The notes under the pieces were generated by a model, which was not told the origin of the DNA, did not search any database, and worked only from the letters and a program-made list of their open reading frames with translations. From NCBI RefSeq assembly GCF_013403875.1, contig NZ_JACBNX010000033.1, positions 1 to 47,454 of the forward strand: 47,454 nucleotides of DNA, given 5' to 3'. Made by a program: the position numbers and the translations under genes. The DNA comes from Burkholderia guangdongensis. Lineage in GTDB: Bacteria > Pseudomonadota > Gammaproteobacteria > Burkholderiales > Burkholderiaceae. Positions 40,600 through 47,454 of this stretch are shown piece after piece. Position 1 is the first letter of the stretch, and each line of letters begins with the position of its first letter.

Positions 40600-41715
40600 A
40601 TGCAAACGCTGACCCACCCGCTGATTTCCCCCGCCCTCGGCACCGAACGCCGGATCACGAGCTTCCACTACGGCCCGCGCGGCGGCGCGAAGGCCTACAT
40701 CCAGTCGTCGCTGCACGCGGACGAGCTGCCCGGCATGCTGGTCACCGCGCTGCTGCGCCGCAAGCTCGCCGCGCTCGAGGCGGCGGGCAAGCTGCGCGGC
40801 GAGATCGTCGTCGTGCCGGTGCCGAATCCGATCGGCCTGTCGCAGCACGTGTTCGGCGATCATCTCGGCCGCTTCGAGCTCGGCTCGATGCAGAACTTCA
40901 ACCGCAATTTCTACGATCTCGCGGCGCTCGTGCTGCCGCGCATCGAAGGGCGCCTGACGAGCGATGCGCAGCGCAACCTCGCCGCGGTGCGCGCCGCGAT
41001 GCGCGACGCGCTCGGCGAGCAGGCGCCGCATACCGAGCTCGAATCGCAGCGGCTCGCGCTACAGAAGCTGTCGTACGACGCGGACATCGTGCTCGACCTG
41101 CATTGCGACAGCGACGCGGCGATGCACCTCTACACGAACCCGGAGCTGTGGGACGACGTCGAGCCGCTCGCGCGCTATCTGGACGCGCAGGCGTCGCTGC
41201 TCGCGCTGAACTCGATCGGCAATCCGTTCGACGAGATCCACAGCTTCTGCTGGTCGGAATTGCGCAGCCGCTACGGCGACCGCTTCCCGATTCCGAACGG
41301 CTCGATCTCGGTGACGGTCGAGCTGCGCAGCGAGCGCGACGTGTCGTACGAGCTCGCGGAGCAGGACGCGCAGGCGATCGTCGAATACCTGACCACGCGC
41401 GACATCATCGACGGCACGCCCGCGCCGCTGCCGCCGCTCGCGTATCCGGCGACGCCGCTCGCGGGCGTCGATCCGCTCGTCGCACCGACGCCGGGCGTGC
41501 TCGTGTTCCGCACGCCGGTCGGCGCGTGGATCGAGGCCGGGCAGGCGGTCGCCGACATCGTCGATCCGCTGACCGATCACGTCGTCACGCTGAAGAGCAG
41601 CGTGTCCGGCGTGCTCTACGCACGGCAGATCGTGCGCTTCGCGACGGCCGGCATGGAAGTCGCGCGCATCGCCGGCGCGACGCCGTTCCGCACCGGGTCG
41701 CTGCTTTCGGCCTGA
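40600..41715 (+). CDS. AstE/AspA-family zinc deacylase
   Basis: A 371-aa member of the succinylglutamate desuccinylase/aspartoacylase family (M14-like). Zinc ligands H39 and E42 are in SSLHADELPG and H168 in VLDLHCDSDA; the arginine-rich substrate loop NFNRNFYDLA follows the family. A C-terminal biotinyl-lipoyl-like segment (AWIEAGQAVADIVDPLTDHV) is seen in a subset of these proteins. The real substrate is unknown: an N-acyl amino acid or ectoine-degradation (DoeB-like) compound are candidates. Its neighbours are an amino-acid binding protein and a porin. The stop codon lies in a 13-bp tandem repeat. Confidence 0.87.
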   Translation: MQTLTHPLISPALGTERRITSFHYGPRGGAKAYIQSSLHADELPGMLVTALLRRKLAALEAAGKLRGEIVVVPVPNPIGLSQHVFGDHLGRFELGSMQNFNRNFYDLAALVLPRIEGRLTSDAQRNLAAVRAAMRDALGEQAPHTELESQRLALQKLSYDADIVLDLHCDSDAAMHLYTNPELWDDVEPLARYLDAQASLLALNSIGNPFDEIHSFCWSELRSRYGDRFPIPNGSISVTVELRSERDVSYELAEQDAQAIVEYLTTRDIIDGTPAPLPPLAYPATPLAGVDPLVAPTPGVLVFRTPVGAWIEAGQAVADIVDPLTDHVVTLKSSVSGVLYARQIVRFATAGMEVARIAGATPFRTGSLLSA

Positions 41716-41764
41716 TTTGTCGGCCTGATTTGTCGGCCTGGTTGGTCGGCCTGATTGGTCGGCC
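41707..41764. repeat. 13-bp tandem repeat spanning the deacylase stop codon
   Basis: TCGGCCTGATTTG is present in four near-identical copies plus a partial fifth (41707-41719, 41720-41732, 41733-41745, 41746-41758, 41759-41764). Later copies carry GG instead of TG at the end. The first copy contains the stop codon of the gene. Period 13 is not a multiple of three. Confidence 0.85.
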
Positions 41765-41779
41765 CTCCGCTTCAGTCAC

Positions 41780-41804
41780 GAACGCCCGCATCGCGCGGGC
41801 GTTC
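41780..41804 (+). terminator. Hairpin after the deacylase gene
   Basis: GAACGCCCGC and GCGGGCGTTC form a perfect 10-bp stem with a 5-nt loop. The tail CGCATTTC is a weak T-run, so it may be a poor intrinsic terminator or a 3'-end stabiliser. Confidence 0.5.
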
Positions 41805-41830
41805 CGCATTTCAGCGTTCGTTTCCGCCTT

Positions 41831-41918
41831 CGCCGCGCCCCGCCGCGCCCCGCCGCGCCCCGCCGCTCCCCGCCGCTCCCCACCGCTCCCCACCGCACCG
41901 CACCGCACCGCACCGCCC
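41831..41918. repeat. Decamer/pentamer minisatellite
   Basis: CGCCGCGCCC is repeated three times, then CGCCGCTCCC twice, CACCGCTCCC once, and finally CACCG about five times. The graded changes show expansion from one end. It lies between the deacylase gene and the porin promoter. No gene is supported in the 443 bp between 41716 and 42158. Confidence 0.85.
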
Positions 41919-42028
41919 GTCATACGCCTATTCCTAACCTGCATCGAACGTAAGCCGAAATCGGTATAACCGGGCGCGGTGCAACCGGGCATCATCCAGT
42001 GTCGCGCGCACGCCACAATCGATCCGTA

Positions 42029-42043
42029 TGACAAGCGTTGTCA
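42029..42043. promoter_or_regulatory. Perfect dyad upstream of the porin gene
   Basis: TGACAA-GCG-TTGTCA is a perfect 6-bp inverted repeat, 115 bp before the porin start. TACGTCACGC follows closely. A candidate operator or activator site; no convincing sigma70 -35/-10 pair was found near it. Confidence 0.4.
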
Positions 42044-42158
42044 CATTGATTACGTCACGCGCCGTTACATTCGCTCCCGGCCGGAATCCGAAGCGCCGCC
42101 AGAGCGCCCGGACCACCCGTAACTCGATTTCGATACTTGACTCGCTCGGAGAATCCTT

Positions 42159-43295
42159 TTGAACAAGAAACTGTTGACCACCGCCCTGCTCGCCGCGACG
42201 GCCGGCACCGCTCACGCGCAAAGCAGCGTCACGCTGTACGGCATCATCGATGCCGGCATCAGCTACGTGAACCACGCGAAGTCCGGCACCGGCAGCGGCA
42301 AGCTGTTCAAGTACGACGACGGCGTCGCACAAGGCAGCCGCTGGGGCCTGCGCGGCACCGAAGACCTCGGCGGCGGCCTGAAGGCGATCTTCGTGCTCGA
42401 AAACGGCTTCAACTCGGGCAACGGCACGCTGGGTCAGGGCGGCGCGATCTTCGGCCGTCAGGCGTACGTCGGCCTGTCGCAGGACGGCGCCGGCACGCTG
42501 ACGCTCGGCCGCCAGTACTCGTTCTCGTCCGACATCCTCGGCACGAACTACTCGACGGGCGGCAATACCGTCGCGGGCAACTACGCGTACCACGTGAACG
42601 ACGTCGACCAACTGACGTCGAGCCGCATCAACAACGCGGTCAAGTTCCAGAGCGCGAACTACTCGGGCCTCACGTTCGGCGCGTTGTACGGCTTCTCGAA
42701 CACGACGGCCTTCGCGGGCGCACCCTCCACGTCGCCGAACGCGTCGTCGCGCGCGTACAGCTTCGGTGTGAACTACGCGAACGGCCCGCTCGGCATCGGC
42801 GCCGCATACACGGACATCCGCTATCCGGGCCAGGCCTCGCCGTCGTTCTCGACGACGCTCGCGAACGTCTCGACGGGCTCGATCCGCGACCTGCGCACGT
42901 ACGGCATCGGCGGCCGCTATGTCTTCGGCCCGGCGACCGCATGGCTGCTGTGGACGCGCACGCAGTTCGCACCGATCACCGGCACGCAGACGTTCTACAA
43001 CGCGTATGAAGCGGGCGTGAAGTACGCGCTCACGCCGGCACTGTCGGCCGCGGCGGGCTACACGTACACGAACGCGACGCAAGGCGGCAACGGCGGCCAC
43101 TGGAACCAGGGCGACCTCGCGCTCGACTACGCGCTCAGCAACCGGACGGACGTGTACGGCCTCGTGGTCTACCAGAAGGCGTCGGGCAACGGCGTGCAGG
43201 CGCAGATCGGTTCGAGCACGAGCTTCTTCGGCCCGTCGGGCAACGGCACGAACAACCAGATCGCCGCGCGCATCGGCATCCGTCACAAGTTCTAA
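42159..43295 (+). CDS. opcP: Gram-negative porin (OpcP/Omp38 type)
   Basis: A 378-aa outer-membrane porin of the betaproteobacterial trimeric family. The signal peptide is MNKKLLTTALLAATAGTAHA, with mature sequence QSSVTLYGIIDAGISYV. The PEFF-like loop and eyelet region lie around residues 100-130, and the C-terminal strand ends in RHKF with the terminal Phe used by BamA. The start codon is TTG at 42159, which follows GGAG at 7-8 nt. It makes a general diffusion pore for small solutes. A strong terminator follows. Confidence 0.9.
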   Translation: MNKKLLTTALLAATAGTAHAQSSVTLYGIIDAGISYVNHAKSGTGSGKLFKYDDGVAQGSRWGLRGTEDLGGGLKAIFVLENGFNSGNGTLGQGGAIFGRQAYVGLSQDGAGTLTLGRQYSFSSDILGTNYSTGGNTVAGNYAYHVNDVDQLTSSRINNAVKFQSANYSGLTFGALYGFSNTTAFAGAPSTSPNASSRAYSFGVNYANGPLGIGAAYTDIRYPGQASPSFSTTLANVSTGSIRDLRTYGIGGRYVFGPATAWLLWTRTQFAPITGTQTFYNAYEAGVKYALTPALSAAAGYTYTNATQGGNGGHWNQGDLALDYALSNRTDVYGLVVYQKASGNGVQAQIGSSTSFFGPSGNGTNNQIAARIGIRHKF

Positions 43296-43328
43296 GCGTT
43301 CGCTTCAACGGCGGACCCGAACGGGACG

Positions 43329-43360
43329 AAGCGCCCCGCAGCGATGCGGGGCGCTTTTTT
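43329..43360 (+). terminator. Rho-independent terminator after the porin gene
   Basis: GCGCCCCGCA and TGCGGGGCGC pair perfectly over 10 bp with a GCGA tetraloop and six T residues after it. It is 36 bp past the porin stop and immediately before the PmrA-type box. Confidence 0.93.
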
Positions 43361-43367
43361 ATGCACT

Positions 43368-43384
43368 TTTAAGTTTCACTTAAG
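43368..43384. promoter_or_regulatory. PmrA/BasR-type response-regulator box
   Basis: TTTAAG-TTTCA-CTTAAG is a second exact match to YTTAAK-N5-YTTAAK, with the same strand and half-site composition as that at 14052-14068. It lies 114 bp before the small gene at 43499 and just after the porin terminator, so it belongs to the small gene. Confidence 0.6.
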
Positions 43385-43398
43385 TCCGGGCTGCGACG

Positions 43399-43447
43399 AT
43401 GCACTCACCCCCCCTGTTGGCCGCCTGAGCATCGGCGGCTTTTTTTT
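43399..43447 (+). promoter_or_regulatory. Leader ORF and intrinsic terminator (attenuator-like)
   Basis: A nine-residue ORF (MHSPPLLAA, 43399-43428) ends in a stop that lies in the loop of a hairpin. GCCGCC (43420-43425, its last two codons) pairs with GGCGGC (43434-43439), followed by eight T residues. Ribosomes on this ORF would block the left arm and prevent termination. There is no clear ribosome site before its ATG, so translation is uncertain; the terminator itself is convincing. Confidence 0.5.
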
Positions 43448-43452
43448 GCCCT

Positions 43453-43478
43453 GGGCCGGCGGCACGAGCCGCCGGCCC
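43453..43478 (+). other. Strong hairpin just before the small gene
   Basis: GGGCCGGCGGC and GCCGCCGGCCC form an 11-bp stem with an ACGA loop, ending 10 nt before the GGAGG ribosome site at 43489-43493. Its GGCGGC/GCCGCC core can also pair with the arms of the upstream terminator, giving mutually exclusive structures. Confidence 0.6.
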
Positions 43479-43498
43479 GGACAGGATCGGAGGCAACG

Positions 43499-43759
43499 AT
43501 GATCGAAGATACCGTTTTCAGCCATCTGTACACGATTCTCACGCACGAGCATGCGCTGCCCGTCCAGAGCTGCCGCGTGTCGATCGCGATGCAGCGCCCG
43601 TGGGGGCGACCGTACCGGCTCGTCGAGTGGACGATACAGCTCGACGCGCCCGCGCGGCGGCAGATCGTGCCCGCCGAGTCGACCGAGGCCGAGATCGCCG
43701 AAGTGGTCGCCTCGCACGTGCCGGGCCGGCTCTACGGCGACGGCCAGCTCCAGTTCTGA
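43499..43759 (+). CDS. Small protein of unknown function (86 aa)
   Basis: An 86-aa protein I do not recognise. GGAGG lies 5 nt before the ATG and codon use is normal, so it is probably real. It is soluble, with no signal peptide; the start MIEDTVFSHLYTILT is mixed, then basic-aromatic SIAMQRPWGRPYRLVEW and a C-terminal EAEIAEVVASHVPGRLYGDG. A single Cys lies at about 24. It follows a PmrA-type box, a leader terminator and a strong hairpin, an unusually elaborate 5' region for such a small gene. A chance of toxin-antitoxin or regulatory function is open; no family supports it. Confidence 0.7.
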   Translation: MIEDTVFSHLYTILTHEHALPVQSCRVSIAMQRPWGRPYRLVEWTIQLDAPARRQIVPAESTEAEIAEVVASHVPGRLYGDGQLQF

Positions 43760-43801
43760 ACGCCGTTCGCCACCCGCCGGCCATGCGGCAACCGGCCTCT
43801 T

Positions 43802-43829
43802 TTGACGCCGCGCCGAAGTCTGCTACGCT
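43802..43829 (+). promoter_or_regulatory. Sigma70-type promoter for the gene at 43855
   Basis: TTGACG (43802-43807) and TACGCT (43824-43829) are spaced 16 bp apart, placing transcription about 20 nt before the ATG at 43855. Confidence 0.55.
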
Positions 43830-43854
43830 GCGCGTTTTCCCCTTGTCACACACG

Positions 43855-44238
43855 ATGGAAAACGCTTTCAACGAACGCGGCGTGACGGTGACGCGCAATG
43901 GCCTGTCGGTCGCGGGGCAAGTCTTCGCATTCCGAGACATCCGCGACGTCGAGGTCGTCACGGTCTACAAGAACAAGCTCGTGCCGATCGGCATCTCGCT
44001 CGCCGGCGTCGCCGCCGCGATCGCGGGCGGCTTGTACGGTTCCAGCGCCACGCTCGTTTGCGGCGTGATGCTCGTCGTCGTCGGCTATCTCTCGTGGACC
44101 ACGCAGGACGTCACGCACCGCCTGATCGTCGATACCGCCGACGGCAAGCGCGAAGCGCTGTCGAGCGTCGATCTCGATTTCGTCGAACGCGTCGCCGGCG
44201 TCGTGCGCGATGCGCGCAATGCGACGAGCGCCGCCTGA
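43855..44238 (+). CDS. Membrane protein of unknown function, DUF6232-like
   Basis: A 127-aa protein with a soluble N-terminal beta-rich part (GVTVTRNGLSVAGQVFAFRDI), two adjacent membrane helices (LVPIGISLAGVAAAIAGGLYG and LVCGVMLVVVGYLSW), then a C-terminal cytoplasmic segment. The pattern is that of the DUF6232 family; function is unknown. The start ATG at 43855 has no strong ribosome site, but the promoter at 43802-43829 gives a short leader. It is 95 bp after the small gene and probably separately transcribed. Confidence 0.75.
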   Translation: MENAFNERGVTVTRNGLSVAGQVFAFRDIRDVEVVTVYKNKLVPIGISLAGVAAAIAGGLYGSSATLVCGVMLVVVGYLSWTTQDVTHRLIVDTADGKREALSSVDLDFVERVAGVVRDARNATSAA

Positions 44239-44383
44239 CGCGCGGCCATCGTGCCACCGTCGGCCACCGCCCGCCATCGTCGGCCACCGCTTCACCACCT
44301 CACCGCCGCGCACGTCAAATCCGTTCCGACCGCCTAGTATGAAAAGATCGGCGCCCGGCGCCGCATCGTTCGAGGGGATCGGC

Positions 44384-44611
44384 ATGAACGCTCAATTGCT
44401 GTCCGGCATGCTTCGCGCGCAGGAGCTGCTGCTCATCTCGATGGTCCGCACGCTCCCGCCCGATTCGCGCCGCGCGCTCATCGACACGTTCGCGCAACAG
44501 ATCGCGTTCGCGGAGGAAGCGAACCTCGAAGCGCCCGGCGAGCGCGACGTGCACGACGCGTTCGTCACACACGGGCGCAATCTGCTGATCCGGCTCGAAT
44601 CGCTGTCGTGA
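44384..44611 (+). CDS. Small protein of unknown function (75 aa)
   Basis: A 75-aa protein preceded by GAGGGG 6 nt before the ATG at 44384; an in-frame ATG at 44339 is possible. It is predicted all-helical and soluble (AQLLSGMLRAQELLLISMVR, PDSRRALIDTFAQQIAFAEE). I recognise no domain. Codon use is coding-like and it sits in the short run of small plus-strand genes after the porin. Confidence 0.6.
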   Translation: MNAQLLSGMLRAQELLLISMVRTLPPDSRRALIDTFAQQIAFAEEANLEAPGERDVHDAFVTHGRNLLIRLESLS

Positions 44612-44705
44612 CGCGGCGCACACGCGCCGCGCACCGTGCGTCTCCATCATCCCCGTCGCCGCGCGCGCAGACCGGCTCCGGCAGGCGCGCACGCGGCTTC
44701 GGCGC

Positions 44706-45554
44706 TCAGCGCTGCGCGCCGAGCGTCAGGTTCATGTGACGGTTCACGTCCTTGTACAGCAGATAGCGGAAGCGGCTCGGCCCGCCCGCGTAGCACGCCT
44801 GCGGACAGAACGCACGCAGCCACATGAAGTCGCCCGCCTCGACCTCGACCCAGTCCTGATTGAGCCGGTAGACCGCCTTGCCTTCGAGCACGTAGAGCCC
44901 GTGCTCCATCACGTGCGTCTCCGCGAACGGGATCACGCCGCCCGGCTCGAACGTGACGATGTTCACGTGCATGTCGTGCCGCATGTCGGCCATGTCGACG
45001 AAGCGCGTCGTCACCCAGCGCCCTTCGGTGCCGGGCATCGGAATCGGTTCGATATCCTGCTCGTTCGTGACGAACGCGTCGGGCGGCGCAATTCCGTCCA
45101 CCGCCTGATAGCGCTTGCGGATCCAGTGAAAGCGCGCGGGCGCGTCGCTCGCGTTGCGCAGCGCCCATTCGCTGCCCGGCGGAATGAACGCGTAACCGCC
45201 CGGTTTCAGCGTGTGCTGCGCGCGCTGCAGCGTCAGGTCGATCTCGCCTTCGACGACGAAGATCACGCCTTCGGCCTGCGCGTCCTGCTCGGGCCGGTCG
45301 CTGCCGCCGCCCGGCGCGACTTCGACGATGTACTGCGAGAACGTCTCCGCGAACCCGGACAGCGGCCGCGCGAGCACCCACAGGCGCGTGCCGGTCCAGA
45401 ACGGCAGGTGGCTCGTCACGATGTCGCGCATCACGCCCTTCGGAATCACCGCATAGGCTTCGGTGAACATCGCGCGGTCGGTGAGCAGATCGGTCTGCGG
45501 CGGATGGCCGCCATGCGGGGCGTAATAGGTGGTATTCGAGGGGGTCTTCGACAT
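44706..45554 (-). CDS. allE: (S)-ureidoglycine aminohydrolase
   Basis: A 282-aa bicupin enzyme of purine/allantoin catabolism that releases ammonia from (S)-ureidoglycine to give (S)-ureidoglycolate. The opening YYAPHGGHPPQTDLLTDRAM and the metal-binding cupin cores (about 95-160 and 185-260, e.g. FAETHVMEHGLYVLEGKAVY and GGYAFIPPGSEWALRN) fit AllE/UGHY. The ATG at 45554 has AGGA 6 nt upstream. Other allantoin genes are not in the window. It is alone on this strand. Confidence 0.9.
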   Translation of the reverse strand: MSKTPSNTTYYAPHGGHPPQTDLLTDRAMFTEAYAVIPKGVMRDIVTSHLPFWTGTRLWVLARPLSGFAETFSQYIVEVAPGGGSDRPEQDAQAEGVIFVVEGEIDLTLQRAQHTLKPGGYAFIPPGSEWALRNASDAPARFHWIRKRYQAVDGIAPPDAFVTNEQDIEPIPMPGTEGRWVTTRFVDMADMRHDMHVNIVTFEPGGVIPFAETHVMEHGLYVLEGKAVYRLNQDWVEVEAGDFMWLRAFCPQACYAGGPSRFRYLLYKDVNRHMNLTLGAQR

Positions 45555-45678
45555 GGACATTCCTGGCAATTCCGTGCAGGGGAAAATCGACGATAGCGGA
45601 GTCGCGCGCGCCACACCAATTAAATGTTGCGATGGCAAGCATTCGCGTTTGCGATGGCGCGGCGCTTCGGCGCGCCGG

Positions 45679-46338
45679 TCAGTAGACGCCCGGCAGCAAC
45701 CGCCACGTCCGCGCGAAATACGCGTCGTACTCGGCGCCGAACTGCTCGCGCAGCAGCGCTTCTTCCGCGTGCATCCGCGCGACGAGCGGCGGAATCAGCG
45801 CGGCCGCGAGCAGCACGCCGACGACCGAGCGGAACGCGAGCGCCCAGCCGAACGCGTTGACGATCAGGCCGAGATAACTCGGATTCCGAATGAATCGATA
45901 GATGCCGTCGGTGACGAGCGTGTGCCCGGGCTGGATCGCGACGAGCCCGCTGAACCGGTCGCCGAGCACGAACACCGGCCACATCCGCACCGCGCCGCCG
46001 ACGACGAACAGCACGACGCCGATCCAGCGGATGCCTTCCGCGCCGATCGTCCAGAAATCGTGGCGGTCGCTCCATGCGCTCAGATACGCGGCGAGCAGGC
46101 CGAGCACACCGAAGACCGGCAGCACCCAGCGGTTCGCGCGGTCCTCGCGCACGCCGGTGCTCAGGTTGCCGCGCGTGAACAGCCCGACGATGGCGAGCGC
46201 GATCGTCACGAGCACGACGGCCATGCGCGCCGGATTCGAGAAGTACGGCGTCCAGCCGCCGAAGCCGAGAATCGGGAGCGCAAGATAGCCGGCCGTCCCG
46301 AAAACCGACAGGAACGCAAGCTTCGGACTGGGCATCAT
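45679..46338 (-). CDS. Isoprenylcysteine carboxyl methyltransferase-like membrane protein
   Basis: A 219-aa integral membrane protein with about five helices and the C-terminal ICMT/PEMT signature GIYRFIRNPSYLGLI, followed by EEALLREQFGAEYDAYFART, where the E-E pair and YxxY contact S-adenosylmethionine in the family. Bacterial members methylate unknown lipid or small-molecule substrates. GAGG lies 5 nt before the ATG pair at 46338/46335. It is unrelated by operon to allE (124 bp gap). Confidence 0.85.
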   Translation of the reverse strand: MMPSPKLAFLSVFGTAGYLALPILGFGGWTPYFSNPARMAVVLVTIALAIVGLFTRGNLSTGVREDRANRWVLPVFGVLGLLAAYLSAWSDRHDFWTIGAEGIRWIGVVLFVVGGAVRMWPVFVLGDRFSGLVAIQPGHTLVTDGIYRFIRNPSYLGLIVNAFGWALAFRSVVGVLLAAALIPPLVARMHAEEALLREQFGAEYDAYFARTWRLLPGVY

Positions 46339-46488
46339 GGCGGCCTCGTGTGGCGAGCGCGGGATGTACACGAGTATAGGATGCCGCACGAAAGAAAGCC
46401 GCGCGCGCGGGATCGCGCGGCGGCAGCGTGGTTGCGGCGGCACCCGGTATCATCCCCGGGCACCACCGCCCGCGCGCACCGCCGGACG

Positions 46489-47454
46489 TCAGCCGCCGAG
46501 CACGGTCCGCGCGGTCGCGTCGACCGCGTCGCGCATCTTGCCGATCAGCTCGTCGATCTGCGCGTGATCGATCACCAGCGGCGGCGCGACGATCAGCCGC
46601 CCGTTCGTCGAGCGCACGATCGCGCCGAGCTCGAACCCGACCGTGCGGCTGTGCCACGTCAGCTCCGCCTCGTTCGCGAACCGCTCGCGCGTCTTCTTGT
46701 CCTTCGCGAACTGGATCGCCCCCACCGCGCCGACGCCCTGGATCTCCCCGACCAGCGGATGATCCGCGAACGCATCCCGCAGCGCCTTCTGCAGATACGG
46801 GCCCGTGTCCGTCTTCGTCCGCGTGACCAGTTGCTCGCGCTCCAGCACGTCCAGGTTCGCCAGCGCCACCGCCGCCGCGACCGGATGCCCCGAATACGTG
46901 AGACCGTGCGCGTACACGCCACCCCGCTCGACCAGCGCTTCGCCGATCCGGCGGCTCATCACCAGCCCGCCCATCGGCACGTAGCCCGACGTCAACCCCT
47001 TCGCGATGCTGATCAGATCCGGCTCGAAACCGAAGTGACGGTGCGCGAACCATTCTCCGGTCCGCCCGAATCCGCCGATCACCTCGTCCGCGCACAGCAG
47101 CACGTCGTACTGCCGGCAGATCCGCTCGATCTCCTGCCAGTAGCCGTCCGGCGGGAAGATCATCCCGCCCGCGCCCTGGAACGGCTCCGCGACGAACGCC
47201 GCCACCCGGTCCGCGCCCAGCTCCAGAATCTTCTTCTCCAGCGACAGCGCGGCCTGCTTACCGAATGCCTCCGGGCTCAGATCGCCGCCGTTCGCGTACC
47301 AGTACGGCTCATCGACGTGCGTAATGTTCGCGATCGGCAGGTCGCCCATCTCGTGCATGAACGCCATCCCGCCGAGCGACGCGCTGCCGACCGTCGACCC
47401 GTGATACCCGTTCACGCGACCGATCAGCACCTTCTTCTCCGGCTTGCCCATCAC
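46489..47454 (-). CDS. Class III omega-aminotransferase (5' end missing)
   Basis: At least 321 C-terminal residues of a PLP aminotransferase; the gene continues past the right edge of the window. KKVLIGRVNGYHGSTVGSASLGGM, ADEVIGGFGRTGEWFA and the PLP lysine in SIAKGLTSGYVPMGG are clear. The overall sequence resembles polyamine (putrescine:pyruvate) transaminases such as SpuC and beta-alanine:pyruvate transaminase, so an omega-amine donor with pyruvate is likely. Substrate cannot be fixed. The 150 bp up to the ICMT-like gene hold no feature I recognise. Confidence 0.9.
   Translation of the reverse strand: MMGKPEKKVLIGRVNGYHGSTVGSASLGGMAFMHEMGDLPIANITHVDEPYWYANGGDLSPEAFGKQAALSLEKKILELGADRVAAFVAEPFQGAGGMIFPPDGYWQEIERICRQYDVLLCADEVIGGFGRTGEWFAHRHFGFEPDLISIAKGLTSGYVPMGGLVMSRRIGEALVERGGVYAHGLTYSGHPVAAAVALANLDVLEREQLVTRTKTDTGPYLQKALRDAFADHPLVGEIQGVGAVGAIQFAKDKKTRERFANEAELTWHSRTVGFELGAIVRSTNGRLIVAPPLVIDHAQIDELIGKMRDAVDATARTVLGG

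Noticed and set aside
41707..41764. Possible transposon terminal or attachment repeat
   Set aside because: Four head-to-tail 13-bp copies with no inverted partner, integrase or transposase nearby; slippage explains it.
41831..41918. Possible CRISPR array
   Set aside because: Units are contiguous 5-10-bp repeats with no spacers; it is a minisatellite.

Overview
The window looks like a chromosomal segment of a Burkholderia species, most likely of the B. cepacia complex. The reasons are the very high GC with strong GC-ending codon bias, a betaproteobacterial 16S rRNA 5' end, an OpcP-type trimeric porin, a CeoAB-OpcM (BpeEF-OprC) type RND efflux operon that includes its lipase-like gene, and a PhnSTUV/PhnWAY phosphonate locus. 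Species and replicon cannot be fixed from the sequence alone. No prophage, insertion sequence, CRISPR array or tRNA gene was seen.

Layout. (1) 1-579: 5' end of a 16S rRNA gene on the minus strand with its leader, a boxA antiterminator and two tandem sigma70-type promoters. (2) 580-9383: a complete 2-aminoethylphosphonate (2-AEP) locus. A minus-strand operon encodes the importer PhnS-T-U-V, PhnA, PhnY and a PhnZ-like HD protein; divergent phnW lies on the plus strand. A Pho box sits in the shared promoter region. PhnW deaminates 2-AEP to phosphonoacetaldehyde, PhnY oxidises it to phosphonoacetate, and PhnA cleaves that to acetate and phosphate. (3) 9404-10900: a secreted Asp-box (sialidase-fold) protein beside AT-richer DNA. 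(4) 10895-13639: an aroQ / NAD-type quinate-shikimate dehydrogenase / MFS operon, probably for hydroaromatic acid use. (5) 14052-18772: a small unknown gene behind a PmrA-type box, a PAS-AraC regulator, a Leu/Ile/Val-type periplasmic binding protein, an MHS-type transporter and a DoxX protein. (6) 18904-26894: the efflux operon llpE-ceoA-ceoB-opcM with divergent LysR regulator ceoR. (7) 27123-29430: a DUF4148 protein, a possible 30-codon gene, selD and a MazEF-type toxin-antitoxin pair. (8) 29459-33938: MocR/GabR-type regulator divergent from gabT-gabD (GABA to succinate). (9) 34012-40458: a PAS-containing chemoreceptor with a FliA-type promoter, pcaF with a divergent IclR regulator, an M20 amidohydrolase, and a polar amino-acid binding protein with a terminator. 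(10) 40600-47454: an AstE/AspA-like deacylase followed by minisatellites, the OpcP-type porin, a second PmrA-boxed small gene with an attenuator-like leader, two small unknown proteins, ureidoglycine aminohydrolase, an ICMT-like membrane methyltransferase and a truncated class III aminotransferase.

Most of the window is ordinary metabolic and transport DNA. The parts most worth following up are the PhnZ-like oxygenase candidate in a PhnWAY operon under a Pho box, two unrelated small genes that share a perfect PmrA-type box (one with a leader ORF running into an intrinsic terminator), a 48-bp dyad between the PAS-AraC gene and the binding-protein gene, and tandem repeats that span the stop codons of two genes.
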